Source: an uncultured Alphaproteobacteria bacterium
GTDB taxonomy: Bacteria > Pseudomonadota > Alphaproteobacteria > UBA8366 > GCA-2717185
Assembly: GCA_943788635.1 (NCBI GenBank)
Contig: CALSRA010000018.1
Coordinates: 25,001 to 89,000 of the forward strand
Direction of reading: 5' to 3'
Length of the DNA stretch: 64,000 nucleotides
The notes under the pieces were generated by a model, which saw only the letters and a list, made by a program, of their open reading frames with translations, was not told the DNA's origin and did no database searches. The position numbers and the translations under genes are program-made. Shown here piece after piece: positions 39,173 to 47,938 of the stretch (position 1 is its first letter; every line of letters starts with the position of its first letter).

Positions 39173-40947
39173 TCTTCCGGCAGGGCAAGCAAGGCGTGAT
39201 GACCGTCGCAGATTATAGTGGCCAGCCCGTCGGCCTGGGGCAGGATATTTTCGGCATAGAACTGGGCGGTCACCAGTTTGGTTTCATGAAATGACCGGTC
39301 GCTGGTTCCATCCTGCAGTGCCGCTTGCGCCGCCAATGCGCTGCGAGCCATCATCATACCACCGGCGGCGGTGCCAAAAAGCCGCATATAGGGGGTTGCT
39401 CCGGCCAGTGCCAGATCAACGTCATTTTTGCTTTCGGTCAGCAACCAGTTCGTCGTTTTTGTAAGGGCCTGTATTGCCGTTGTCAGCCCACGAGACAGCG
39501 CTTTGAAGGCTGTGCCGGATTCCGAGTCCAGCAGGGCGACTACGGCATCTATTTCTTCAATATACCGCCGTGCCGCCAAGCCGCCATCGCGCAGCACCTT
39601 GCGGGTGACGAGATCGATGGCCTGAATACCATTTGTGCCTTCATAGATCGGGGCGATCCGGGCATCACGCAGATGCTGTACCGCACCCGTCTCTTCGATA
39701 TAGCCCATGCCACCATGTACCTGGACACCCATCGACGTGATTTCGACGCCAAGATCGGTGCACCACGCCTTCACAACGGGGGTCAAAAGGTCCAGTCGCG
39801 CTTGCGCCAATGCACGAGTTTCCGGATTTGGTTCCAGACGTGACTGGTCCAGCGTGGCGACCACATCGTAGGAAAACGCGCGCATCGCTTCGATTGACGC
39901 TTTCATGGTCAGCAGCATGCGGCGAACATCCGGATGCCGGATAATTGTCTGCGGCGATCCATCGGCGGCATTTCCCTGAACCCGGTCACGCGCAAAGGCC
40001 CGCGCCTGCTGATAGGCGCGCTCCGCGACGGCCAGCCCGGACATGCCGATATTTATACGGGCATTGTTCATCATCGTGAACATGCAGTTCAGGCCGCGAT
40101 TTTCATCGCCGACCAGGTAACCAATCGCGCCTTCATCATCGCCATACGACATCACACAGGTCGGCGATGACTTGATCCCGAGTTTATGTTCCAGTGAAAT
40201 ACAGCGCAGGTCATTGCGGGCGCCGGGTGATCCGTCAGCGTTGACCAGGAATTTGGGTACGATGAACAGTGAAATCCCCTTGGTTCCCGGGGGGGCGCCC
40301 GGGGTCCGGGCGAGAACCAGATGGATGATGTTATCCGTCATGTCATGTTCACCCCAGCTGATGAACACTTTTTGCCCGCGGATGCGGTAGTGGTCGCCTT
40401 CGGGATCTGCCCGACAGCGCAACGCGCCAACATCCGATCCGGCTTGCGGTTCGGTCAGGTTCATCGTTCCGGTCCATTCGCCGGAGACAAGCTTGTCGAG
40501 ATACGTTGCCTTCTGTTCCCGGCTGCCATGTGCCTCAAGCAGATCGACAGCGCCCCAGGTGAGCACGGGGCACAGCGCCCAGGCGGAATTGGCCGCGAGC
40601 CACATTTCTTCCGCTGCCATGCCGACCAGCCAGGGCAGACCCTGCCCACCATGCTCGGGGTTGAAAGGAAGGCTGTTCCATCCGCCGTCGATGAACGCCT
40701 TATAGGCCTCACTGAACCCGTCGGCGCAGCGGACCACGCCGTTTTCCAGTGTCGCCCCCTGTGAATCGCCGGAAGCATTGATTGGCGCCAGTTTTTCGCG
40801 GGCCAGCCTGCCGGATTCTTCCAGTACCGCATCGACGATATCGGCGCTCGCTGAGTCTCCGCCGGGAAGTTCCTGAATGGATCGTAATAGTCCAAGGTCG
40901 TGCATCAGGAACTGCATGTCCTGCACCGGCGCATCATAGGGAACCAT
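39163..40947 (-). CDS. Acyl-CoA dehydrogenase, long (about 600-aa) type
   Basis: 594 aa, belonging to the long FadE-like subgroup with an extra C-terminal domain. The N-terminus MVPYDAPVQDMQFLMHDLG is typical. FAD-contacting and substrate blocks are MNLTEPQAGSDVGALRCRA, KVFISWGEHD, GMGYIEETGAVQHLRDARI and APIYEGTNGIQAIDLVTRK, with the expected catalytic Glu (YEGTNG). It oxidises long-chain or unusual acyl-CoAs. It forms a minus-strand group with the FAD-linked oxidase, tsaC and DUF3126 genes. Confidence 0.93.
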   Translation of the reverse strand: MVPYDAPVQDMQFLMHDLGLLRSIQELPGGDSASADIVDAVLEESGRLAREKLAPINASGDSQGATLENGVVRCADGFSEAYKAFIDGGWNSLPFNPEHGGQGLPWLVGMAAEEMWLAANSAWALCPVLTWGAVDLLEAHGSREQKATYLDKLVSGEWTGTMNLTEPQAGSDVGALRCRADPEGDHYRIRGQKVFISWGEHDMTDNIIHLVLARTPGAPPGTKGISLFIVPKFLVNADGSPGARNDLRCISLEHKLGIKSSPTCVMSYGDDEGAIGYLVGDENRGLNCMFTMMNNARINIGMSGLAVAERAYQQARAFARDRVQGNAADGSPQTIIRHPDVRRMLLTMKASIEAMRAFSYDVVATLDQSRLEPNPETRALAQARLDLLTPVVKAWCTDLGVEITSMGVQVHGGMGYIEETGAVQHLRDARIAPIYEGTNGIQAIDLVTRKVLRDGGLAARRYIEEIDAVVALLDSESGTAFKALSRGLTTAIQALTKTTNWLLTESKNDVDLALAGATPYMRLFGTAAGGMMMARSALAAQAALQDGTSDRSFHETKLVTAQFYAENILPQADGLATIICDGHHALLALPEDQF

Positions 40948-40986
40948 CGTCGTATCGCTCGCCTCTCGCTGTCGAATAAGGGGATA

Positions 40987-42420
40987 TTAAAGCAATTTAC
41001 CCGGGTTCATGAGTCCTGATGGGTCGAGAGCGTCCTTGAGGCGGCGCATCAGATCGAGTTCCAACGGTTGCTTGTACCGGGCCATCTCGCGCAGTTTAAG
41101 CTGGCCGACACCGTGCTCGGCGCTGAATGAGCCGCCCATATCGACGACGATGTCATAAACGGCGCGGGTTACCGCCGCGCGATGGGACATGAAGGTGGCA
41201 AGGTCCATATCGACCGGTTGCGAGATGTTGTAATGGATATTGCCGTCCCCGCAGTGACCAAACGGCACGGGCCGCGCCCCGGGCACGAGGGCCATGACCG
41301 TGGCATTGGCGCGACGGATGAATTCAGGGACACGGCTCACGCCGATCGAGATGTCGTGCTTGATACTGCCGCCCAGAAATTTCTGGGCCTCGACGACCGC
41401 GTCCCGGATGCGCCAGAAATCGGCTCTTTGGCTTTCGGACTGCGCGATGGATGCATCGTCTATTTCACCCGCTTCCAGCGCCTCGGCCAGTATGGTTTCC
41501 ATTGCGTCGGCCATGCCGCTGCCCGGTTCCGCACCGGATAGTTCAAACAGGGCGTAGTCATCGAAGTCATGCGTCAGTGGATCGCGGATGCCTGGCATAT
41601 GCTCACATGCCGCGGCGAAAGACGCCCGGCATATCTGTTCGAAGCTGGTAACCCTGTCGCCGCTTGCCGACCGCGCCCGCGCCAGCAGCGCCAGCGACGC
41701 CTCCGGGCTGCGCAAGCCGACGAATGCGGTCTGGACATCTTTCGGGCGGGGAAAAAGTTTGCAGACGGCGGCGGTAATGATGCCAAGCGTGCCTTCGCCA
41801 CCGATATAAAGGTGCTTCAGGTCATAGCCGGTGTTGTCCTTACGAAGGCGTTTCAAGCCGTTCCAGATACGCCCGTCGGGGAGAACGACTTCAAGGCCAA
41901 GGACAAGGTCGCGGGCATTACCGTAACGCAGCACATTCACACCACCGGCGTTGGTTGAGATGTTGCCGCCAATCTGGCAACTGCCCTCGGCACTGAGGCT
42001 TAACGGAAACAGCCTGTCCGCTGCGGTCGCAGCAGACTGAATATTGGCCAGAATACAGCCGGCTTCGACGGTAATCGTGTAATTCAAGGCATCGATTTCG
42101 CGAATATTGTTCATCCGCCCGAGACTGAGGATGATGGCGCCGCTTCCTTGCGCCGGAATGCCTGCCCCGACCAGTCCGGTGTTCCCGCCTTGCGGGACGA
42201 CTGAAATTCCGAACTGGGCGCAGGTTTTAATGACGGCCGCGACTTCCTGGGTTGAAACCGGACGAACAACCAGCGCGCATTCGCCCTGGAACATGCCACG
42301 CTGTTCGACAAGAAAGGGGGCAATGTCTTCCACCGCCTCGATCCAGCCTTTCGGGCCGACGATTTCCTTGATCCGTGCCATTGCGGCCGCGCGTTGCGGC
42401 ATTGTGTCCTCAGGGGACAT
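40987..42420 (-). CDS. FAD-binding oxidoreductase, D-2-hydroxyglutarate dehydrogenase type
   Basis: 477 aa. The PCMH-type FAD domain shows VVPQGGNTGLVGAGIP and GGNISTNAGGVNVLRYGNARDLVLGLEVVLPDG. The C-terminal half carries FGHCGDGNIHYNIS, a metal-binding His pattern, and SAEHGVGQLK. This layout fits the D-2-hydroxyglutarate, D-lactate and glycolate dehydrogenase family; I lean to 2-hydroxyglutarate but cannot fix the substrate. Electrons would go to a quinone, cytochrome c or ETF. A 40-base gap separates it from the acyl-CoA dehydrogenase. Confidence 0.88.
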   Translation of the reverse strand: MSPEDTMPQRAAAMARIKEIVGPKGWIEAVEDIAPFLVEQRGMFQGECALVVRPVSTQEVAAVIKTCAQFGISVVPQGGNTGLVGAGIPAQGSGAIILSLGRMNNIREIDALNYTITVEAGCILANIQSAATAADRLFPLSLSAEGSCQIGGNISTNAGGVNVLRYGNARDLVLGLEVVLPDGRIWNGLKRLRKDNTGYDLKHLYIGGEGTLGIITAAVCKLFPRPKDVQTAFVGLRSPEASLALLARARSASGDRVTSFEQICRASFAAACEHMPGIRDPLTHDFDDYALFELSGAEPGSGMADAMETILAEALEAGEIDDASIAQSESQRADFWRIRDAVVEAQKFLGGSIKHDISIGVSRVPEFIRRANATVMALVPGARPVPFGHCGDGNIHYNISQPVDMDLATFMSHRAAVTRAVYDIVVDMGGSFSAEHGVGQLKLREMARYKQPLELDLMRRLKDALDPSGLMNPGKLL

Positions 42421-42495
42421 TGCCGGTTCCTTTCAACTGAGTATGCGCTGGGTGTACTGCTTCGCGGCGCAGGCCGCAAGCCGGGCCACCGCCTG

Positions 42496-43443
42496 TCAGT
42501 TGCGCGGCGCCGCGGCCCGTCGCAACCGGTCGTTAATCGCTCGTCCAAGGCCGGTTTCCGGGATCGGCATTACGGCAATTCCGGTCCAGGGCGGGGTATC
42601 AAGCATTCGAAGGTCTGCAAACAGGTTGGCGGCAGCTTCGCCCAAGTCTCCCGCCGGGCTTAGATTCCGGATGGCTTTGGGCGCCGGGCCGAAGCCAAGC
42701 AGTCCTTCGCCCGGGTTTGCCGTCGTTGCGTTCATGCGCAAAGGACGCGCAGGGGCATAGTGGCTAGTCAGCATGCCGGGCGACTGCGGTGCATGGTCAT
42801 TGCTGGCCGCAACAGTCAAAGCGACGCCAAGCGCTGCTTCGATGGATTCTGCCGTCACGCCGCCTTCGCGGAGTATGGCCGGGGGGGCTGTGGTTGTATC
42901 CAGGACGGTTGATTCCAGCCCGATACCGCAAGGCCCGCCGTCAAGAATGATCGCAACCCTGTCCCCCAGTTCTGCAGCAACGTGTTGCGCGGTTGTCGGG
43001 CTGATCCTGCCCGATGTATTGGCGCTTGGTGCGGCGATGGGGATTCCGGCGGCCCGCAGCAGGTTACGGGCACTTTCAACTGCGGGAACGCGCACGGCGA
43101 CGGTTTCCAGACCGGCACTGACCAGCAGCGAAAGATTGCTGTCCTTTCGCAGGGGGGCAACGAGGCTCAACGCACCGGGCCAGAACCGCGCGGCAAGCGT
43201 TTCTGCCATAGGGGAAAAATCAGCCAAACCCCGGGCGGTTTCGGTGTCCGGAACATGCACGATCAGGGGATTGAAGCGGGGTCGGCCCTTGGCTTCAAAG
43301 ATTGAAGCGACGGCACGGTCGTTCGTGGCATCCGCGCCCAGCCCATAGACGGTTTCCGTCGGGAAGGCGACAAGCTGGCCTGCCTGCAGTGCCTGGGCGG
43401 CTTTGGCTATATTTTCCGGAGAAATCGGAAGGACGCGCGCCAT
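42496..43443 (-). CDS. tsaC: L-threonylcarbamoyladenylate synthase (Sua5/TsaC)
   Basis: 315 aa from the ATG at 43443; the ORF-track start three codons earlier is a TTG. It makes threonylcarbamoyl-AMP for the t6A modification of tRNAs reading ANN codons. The YrdC domain is clear: GQLVAFPTETVYGLGADATN, KGRPRFNPLIVHV and APSANTSGRISPTTAQHV. The extra C-terminal Sua5 domain (SPGMLTSHYAPARPLRMN) makes this the long form. It starts 20 bases after the DUF3126 gene. Confidence 0.95.
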   Translation of the reverse strand: MARVLPISPENIAKAAQALQAGQLVAFPTETVYGLGADATNDRAVASIFEAKGRPRFNPLIVHVPDTETARGLADFSPMAETLAARFWPGALSLVAPLRKDSNLSLLVSAGLETVAVRVPAVESARNLLRAAGIPIAAPSANTSGRISPTTAQHVAAELGDRVAIILDGGPCGIGLESTVLDTTTAPPAILREGGVTAESIEAALGVALTVAASNDHAPQSPGMLTSHYAPARPLRMNATTANPGEGLLGFGPAPKAIRNLSPAGDLGEAAANLFADLRMLDTPPWTGIAVMPIPETGLGRAINDRLRRAAAPRN

Positions 43444-43463
43444 TTTAGGCAAGCGAGAGAATC

Positions 43464-43694
43464 CTACTTGGGGATATTTATAGTGGTATCTTCTTCAAGA
43501 TCGATATCCAGAATCGCCATATTGAACGCATAGGAGAGTTCGCCGTCTTCCTCGTCGCGGAAGAGGACGCCGATGAATTCGTCGTCGATCAGGACTTCGC
43601 AGGAACCGTCTTTCTGTTCTTTCAGAATAATCGCGTTGTTCCCGAACTTGCGGCGCAAATACTTCTCGACCAGGAGGAGTTCTGAACGTTTCAC
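43464..43694 (-). CDS. DUF3126 family protein
   Basis: 76 aa from a GTG at 43692-43694, with GGAAGACGAA before it. The sequence MKRSELLLVEKYLRRKFGN, then the conserved DDEFIGVLFRDEEDGELSYAFNMAILDIDLE, matches the small alphaproteobacterial DUF3126 family. These are compact acidic beta-strand proteins of unknown function. It is the first gene of the DUF3126-tsaC group. Confidence 0.9.
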   Translation of the reverse strand: MKRSELLLVEKYLRRKFGNNAIILKEQKDGSCEVLIDDEFIGVLFRDEEDGELSYAFNMAILDIDLEEDTTINIPK

Positions 43695-43854
43695 TTCGTC
43701 TTCCTTACAGTATTTTGGATCGCTGGGACCATAGCGTTTTCGCCCGATCTGTAAAGGAGTCGTTGCCGCCGCAACAGCTTATGAATGTAAGGGCTTTCTT
43801 CTTTCGGTTCTTCTGGTTAGTGTCCGCCAATTTTTAAATTTGAGAGAGGCTGAA

Positions 43855-44919
43855 ATGGCGCGATTCAGGATAGCTGTAATTCCAGGCGACGGTATCGGAA
43901 ATGAAACGGTACCCGAAGGCATCAAGGCGCTGGAAGCGGCAAGTCGGAAATGCGGGTTTGAACTGGCATTCGACCATTATGACTGGAGTTGCGAGACTTT
44001 CGCAAAGACCGGTCGAATGATGCCGGAAGATGGACTGGACCAGCTTCGTGACCACGATGCGATCTTTCTCGGTGCGGTCGGTTTCCCGGGGGTTCCGGAT
44101 CATGTGTCTCTCTGGGGGTTGCTGATTCCGATCCGCCGGGCTTTCCAGCAGTATGTGAACCTGCGCCCGGTCCGGCTTTTGCCGGGCATCACCCCGCCCG
44201 TACACGGGTATAAGCCCGGCGACATCGACTTCTATGTCGTGCGGGAGAATAACGAGGGTGAATATTCCGAAATCGGCGGCCGCATGTATGAGGGAACGCC
44301 GCAGGAATTCGTCCTTCAGGAGAATATCTTCACCCGCAAGGGCGTCGACCGCATCATGCGGTTTGCCTTCGATCTGGCGGCCAGCCGCAAGAAGAAGCAT
44401 CTGACATCGGCGACAAAGTCCAACGGTATCATGCACACGATGCCCTACTGGGATGAACGGTTTAAGGCGCTGTCCAGCGACTATCCGGATGTGACGACGG
44501 ATCAGTTTCATATCGACATCCTGTGCGCCCATTTCGTGCAGCACCCGGATTGGTTCGATGTTGTCGTCGGCAGCAACCTGTTTGGCGATATCCTGTCCGA
44601 TCTCGGGCCGGGTGTGACGGGAACCATCGCGGTGGCACCATCCGCCAATATCAATCCCGAACGTGAGTTTCCGTCGATGTTTGAGCCCGTTCATGGCTCG
44701 GCGCCGGATATCGCAGGCAAGGGCATTGCCAATCCGATCGGTCAGATCTGGTCGGCGGCGCTGATGCTGGAGCATGTCGGAGCACCCAAGGCCGGCGCGC
44801 TGATATATGATGCGATTGAAACCGTATTGTCGGACAAGGCAGCGCCGCTGACCCCGGATATCGGTGGAACGGCCACGACTTCGGAACTCGGCGACGCTAT
44901 TGTCGCGGCGATCGGATAA
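43855..44919 (+). CDS. Tartrate dehydrogenase / D-malate-type decarboxylating dehydrogenase
   Basis: 354 aa from the ATG at 43855 (MARFRIAVIPGDGIGNETVPE), preceded by GAGAGAGG; the ORF-track start at 43840 is five codons too early. It belongs to the isocitrate/isopropylmalate dehydrogenase superfamily. The substrate and NAD regions show LGAVGFPGVPDHVSLWGLL, VNLRPVRLLPG, ENNEGEYSEIGGRMYEG and GSNLFGDILSDLGPG. The DHVSLWGLLIPIRR pattern favours tartrate or D-malate over isopropylmalate. An EamA exporter follows 25 bases downstream, possibly cotranscribed. Confidence 0.88.
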   Translation: MARFRIAVIPGDGIGNETVPEGIKALEAASRKCGFELAFDHYDWSCETFAKTGRMMPEDGLDQLRDHDAIFLGAVGFPGVPDHVSLWGLLIPIRRAFQQYVNLRPVRLLPGITPPVHGYKPGDIDFYVVRENNEGEYSEIGGRMYEGTPQEFVLQENIFTRKGVDRIMRFAFDLAASRKKKHLTSATKSNGIMHTMPYWDERFKALSSDYPDVTTDQFHIDILCAHFVQHPDWFDVVVGSNLFGDILSDLGPGVTGTIAVAPSANINPEREFPSMFEPVHGSAPDIAGKGIANPIGQIWSAALMLEHVGAPKAGALIYDAIETVLSDKAAPLTPDIGGTATTSELGDAIVAAIG

Positions 44920-44943
44920 AGGCCTGACCAGGCGGAGCCGCTA

Positions 44944-45855
44944 TTGGGAAACGCCGTAAGCCAATATTTCAACAATATCCCCGTCGCCCTGCGCGGGATG
45001 CTGTTTATGTTCGTGGCGACGATAACGGGCGTATGCATGCATGCAACCGTGCGGCATATGAGTGCCGATTTCGCGCCGTTCGAACTGGCGTTTTTCCGGA
45101 ATGGCTTCGCGTTGGTTTTCCTGGCAATACCCTTGTTGCGCCTTGGTACTGCGCCGCTGCGTACGACGCATCCCTGGCTGCATCTGCTTCGGGGGGCGCT
45201 GACGACCTGTTCGATGCTGTCTTTCTTTACCGCACTCAGCATTACGCCACTGGCGCAGGTGACGGCGCTGTCCTTCACCGCGCCGATGTTTGCGACGATC
45301 CTGGCTATCTTCTTTCTGGATGAGGTCGTTCGAATTCGCCGCTGGGCGGCAATCATTATCGGCTTTGCCGGAACCCTGGTGATTCTGCGTCCGGGTGTGA
45401 CCGAATTCGACCTTGGCTCAATGCTGACGCTCTTTTCCGCATCGACCTGGGGGGCGGCCATCATCGTGACACGGGTCTTGGGACGCACCGAATCCAGCCA
45501 TACAATTACATTCTATCTGGCGCTGGTGATGACGGTGCTGTCCTTTCTGCCCGCAACCTATGTCTGGGTTTGGCCGGAGCCGTCACAGTATCTTTGGCTT
45601 TTGCTGATCGCGGGTTTTGGCACTGTGACACAATTATGTGTCACCCAGGCTTTGCGGATGGGGGAAACGGCGGTCGTCATGCCGATTGATTTCTTCAAAT
45701 TGATCTGGGCGACGGCCTTTGGGTTCTTTCTGTTTTCGGAAAGCCCTGATTCCATGACACTTGTTGGCGGCGGCATGATATTCGCCAGTGCCACTTATAT
45801 TGCCTATCGCGAAAGCAAACTGAAAAAGCGCCCCACGATTTCATATAAAAAATAA
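44944..45855 (+). CDS. EamA-family (DMT superfamily) transporter
   Basis: 303 aa with about ten membrane segments in two EamA halves. The first half contains FAPFELAFFRNGFALVFLAIP and the second GETAVVMPIDFFKLIWATAFGF, typical of drug/metabolite exporters. The start is taken as the TTG at 44944 (GGCGGAG upstream); an ATG at 44998 would cut the first helix. Substrate unknown. The basic C-terminus (ESKLKKRPTISYKK) faces the cytoplasm by the positive-inside rule. Confidence 0.88.
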   Translation: MGNAVSQYFNNIPVALRGMLFMFVATITGVCMHATVRHMSADFAPFELAFFRNGFALVFLAIPLLRLGTAPLRTTHPWLHLLRGALTTCSMLSFFTALSITPLAQVTALSFTAPMFATILAIFFLDEVVRIRRWAAIIIGFAGTLVILRPGVTEFDLGSMLTLFSASTWGAAIIVTRVLGRTESSHTITFYLALVMTVLSFLPATYVWVWPEPSQYLWLLLIAGFGTVTQLCVTQALRMGETAVVMPIDFFKLIWATAFGFFLFSESPDSMTLVGGGMIFASATYIAYRESKLKKRPTISYKK

Positions 45856-46085
45856 AAACGGCCGGGTTGGTATGCGCGCTTATTAATTGCTTTGTTGGCT
45901 GCGTTTCCTGGGTGACAGAAGTCTGGATTGCAGACGAAAATAAAAGGTCTCGTACAAAAATGGGCGTATAATGCCGTGGCGCCCGCGGTTCCGAAATTCA
46001 CGGCAGTTTCCGTGATAGCCGCGACACGCGGTGCGAAACCGGAAGTTGTCGAAATCTTTAAAATTAAACGCTATGGCGCATCGAA

Positions 46086-47921
46086 ATGATTATGGAACTT
46101 GCAACCATCCAGATGTTGGCGGTGTTCGCGTTGATCGTGGGCTCACTGCTGTTATACGCGACCGAGAAGCTGCCGTTGGAGGTTACGTCGCTTGGCGTCC
46201 TCTGCGCGTTGATGGTTTTGTTCCATTTGCTGCCGGTGCAGGGGCCCGATGGGGAGAACCGGCTTGATGCCGTACGCTTGCTTTCCGGTTTCGCCAATCC
46301 GGCCCTGTTCGCCGTGTTGGGGTTGCTTGTCATCGGCGACGCGCTGGAGCGTACAGGCGCGCTCGACAAGGGGGCCGCAATGGTTCTCGCGGCCGGGCGG
46401 GGCAGTTCCTGGCTGACGGTGACGATGGCGCTGACCACCGTGCTGGCCGTTAGCGCGTTGATGAACAATATACCGGTCGTTGTCATCTTCATTCCGATCA
46501 TGCAGGCAATCGCAAAACGTCTCGGCAGACGGCCAAGCCGCCTGCTGATGCCGCTCAGTTTTGCCGCCATGCTGGGTGGGATGACGACGCTGATCGGGTC
46601 GTCGACGAACCTGTTGGTTTCCAGTGCGCTTGTGCAGCTTGGAGAAGCACCGTTCGGGTTTTTCGATTTTTCGATACCCGGCATCGTCCTGGCTGTCGCG
46701 GGCTTGCTGTATCTGCTGCTGGTCGCCCCGTATTTGCTTCCCGAGAATAACGATATTGCGGAAGGTCTGGCGCAGGATAACCGACAGTTCATTGCCCAGA
46801 TCACCATAACGCCGAAATCGGCGTTGGTCGGTGAGGCCTTCGCATTCGATGCCCTGGCAAAACTGCCGGACATGAAAATACTGATGGTTCAACGGGGTGA
46901 GCACGCCATTGTGCCGCCATTCACCTATATCAAACTGGAGGCCGACGACGTCCTGGTCGTCGCTGCAACGCGTGATGCCCTGGTCGAAGCGATGAAGGCA
47001 GATCCTGCAGCGATGCATCCGCGCCTCGACGATCAGGTAGAATCGCCGGAACGCTGGCTGATCGGCGGGCAGGTCGTGGCGGATGTCATGGTGCCGCCGG
47101 GATCAGCGATGACCGGGCGTACGCTCGAGGAGTTTGGCTTTCGCTACAAGCACCACTGCATCGTGGTGGGTATCCAGCGTCGGGGCCGTCTGTTGCGGCA
47201 GCGGCTTACGGAAATCCGGATGGAGGCAGGGGACACATTGCTCGTTCAGGGGCAGTTGCGCGATATCCGAAAGCTGCGTGGGGATCATGACGCGGTACTG
47301 ATGGAATGGTCGGCAGCGGATATTCCCGCGGTTCATCATGCGGCTCCGGCCGGATTGATTTTCTTCGCGGTTGTCGCAACGGCAGCGACGGGGTTGGTAC
47401 CCATATCGATTGCGGCGCTGACCGGGGCGGTGGCCATGGTCGCAACAGGGGTTCTTCAGGTTCGCGATGCAATGCGGGCGCTGGATCGGCAGTTGGTAAT
47501 GCTGATCGCCTCAGCTCTGGCATTGGGGGCGGCAATGCAGGAAACAGGCGGTGCCGACTTCATGGCGGAGACAATGCTGCTTGCGGTTGGCGATTCCTCA
47601 ATTCCGGTCGTGTTGTCCGTGTTTTTTCTGCTTGTTGCCTTATTGTCCAATGTTCTGAGTACCAAAGCGACGGCGGTTTTGTTCACGCCAATCGCTGTGG
47701 GGGTCGCGAAGGCCGTTGGTGCGCCAGTCGAACCGTTCGCTGTCGCCGTCGTTTTTGCGGCGAATTGTTCCTTCGCGTCGCCGGTGGGATACCAGACCAA
47801 CCTTCTGGTAATGGGGCCCGCCGGATACCGTTTCATTGATTTTGCGAAGGCGGGATTGCCGTTGGTCGGGTTGCTTTGGGTTGTCTTCAGCCTGTTCGCG
47901 CCCTGGTTCTATTCCCTTTAA
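46086..47921 (+). CDS. SLC13/DASS-family permease with TrkA-C domains
   Basis: 611 aa. N- and C-terminal membrane blocks with the SLC13 helix-hairpin motifs (SALMNNIPVVVIFIPI, MTTLIGSSTNLLVSS; SNVLSTKATAVLF, FASPVGYQTNLLVMGPAGY) surround two soluble TrkA-C/RCK-C-like domains near residues 230-430. Proteins of this layout transport di- or tricarboxylates, sulfate or similar anions; the substrate is not evident. It is convergent with a second SLC13 permease, their ends 17 bases apart. Confidence 0.9.
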   Translation: MIMELATIQMLAVFALIVGSLLLYATEKLPLEVTSLGVLCALMVLFHLLPVQGPDGENRLDAVRLLSGFANPALFAVLGLLVIGDALERTGALDKGAAMVLAAGRGSSWLTVTMALTTVLAVSALMNNIPVVVIFIPIMQAIAKRLGRRPSRLLMPLSFAAMLGGMTTLIGSSTNLLVSSALVQLGEAPFGFFDFSIPGIVLAVAGLLYLLLVAPYLLPENNDIAEGLAQDNRQFIAQITITPKSALVGEAFAFDALAKLPDMKILMVQRGEHAIVPPFTYIKLEADDVLVVAATRDALVEAMKADPAAMHPRLDDQVESPERWLIGGQVVADVMVPPGSAMTGRTLEEFGFRYKHHCIVVGIQRRGRLLRQRLTEIRMEAGDTLLVQGQLRDIRKLRGDHDAVLMEWSAADIPAVHHAAPAGLIFFAVVATAATGLVPISIAALTGAVAMVATGVLQVRDAMRALDRQLVMLIASALALGAAMQETGGADFMAETMLLAVGDSSIPVVLSVFFLLVALLSNVLSTKATAVLFTPIAVGVAKAVGAPVEPFAVAVVFAANCSFASPVGYQTNLLVMGPAGYRFIDFAKAGLPLVGLLWVVFSLFAPWFYSL

Positions 47922-47938
47922 GCCGTTGTATTATTTCG

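Noticed and set aside
43834-44775. 313-aa minus-strand ORF
   Set aside because: Antisense shadow of the tartrate-type dehydrogenase; composition typical of a reverse frame.
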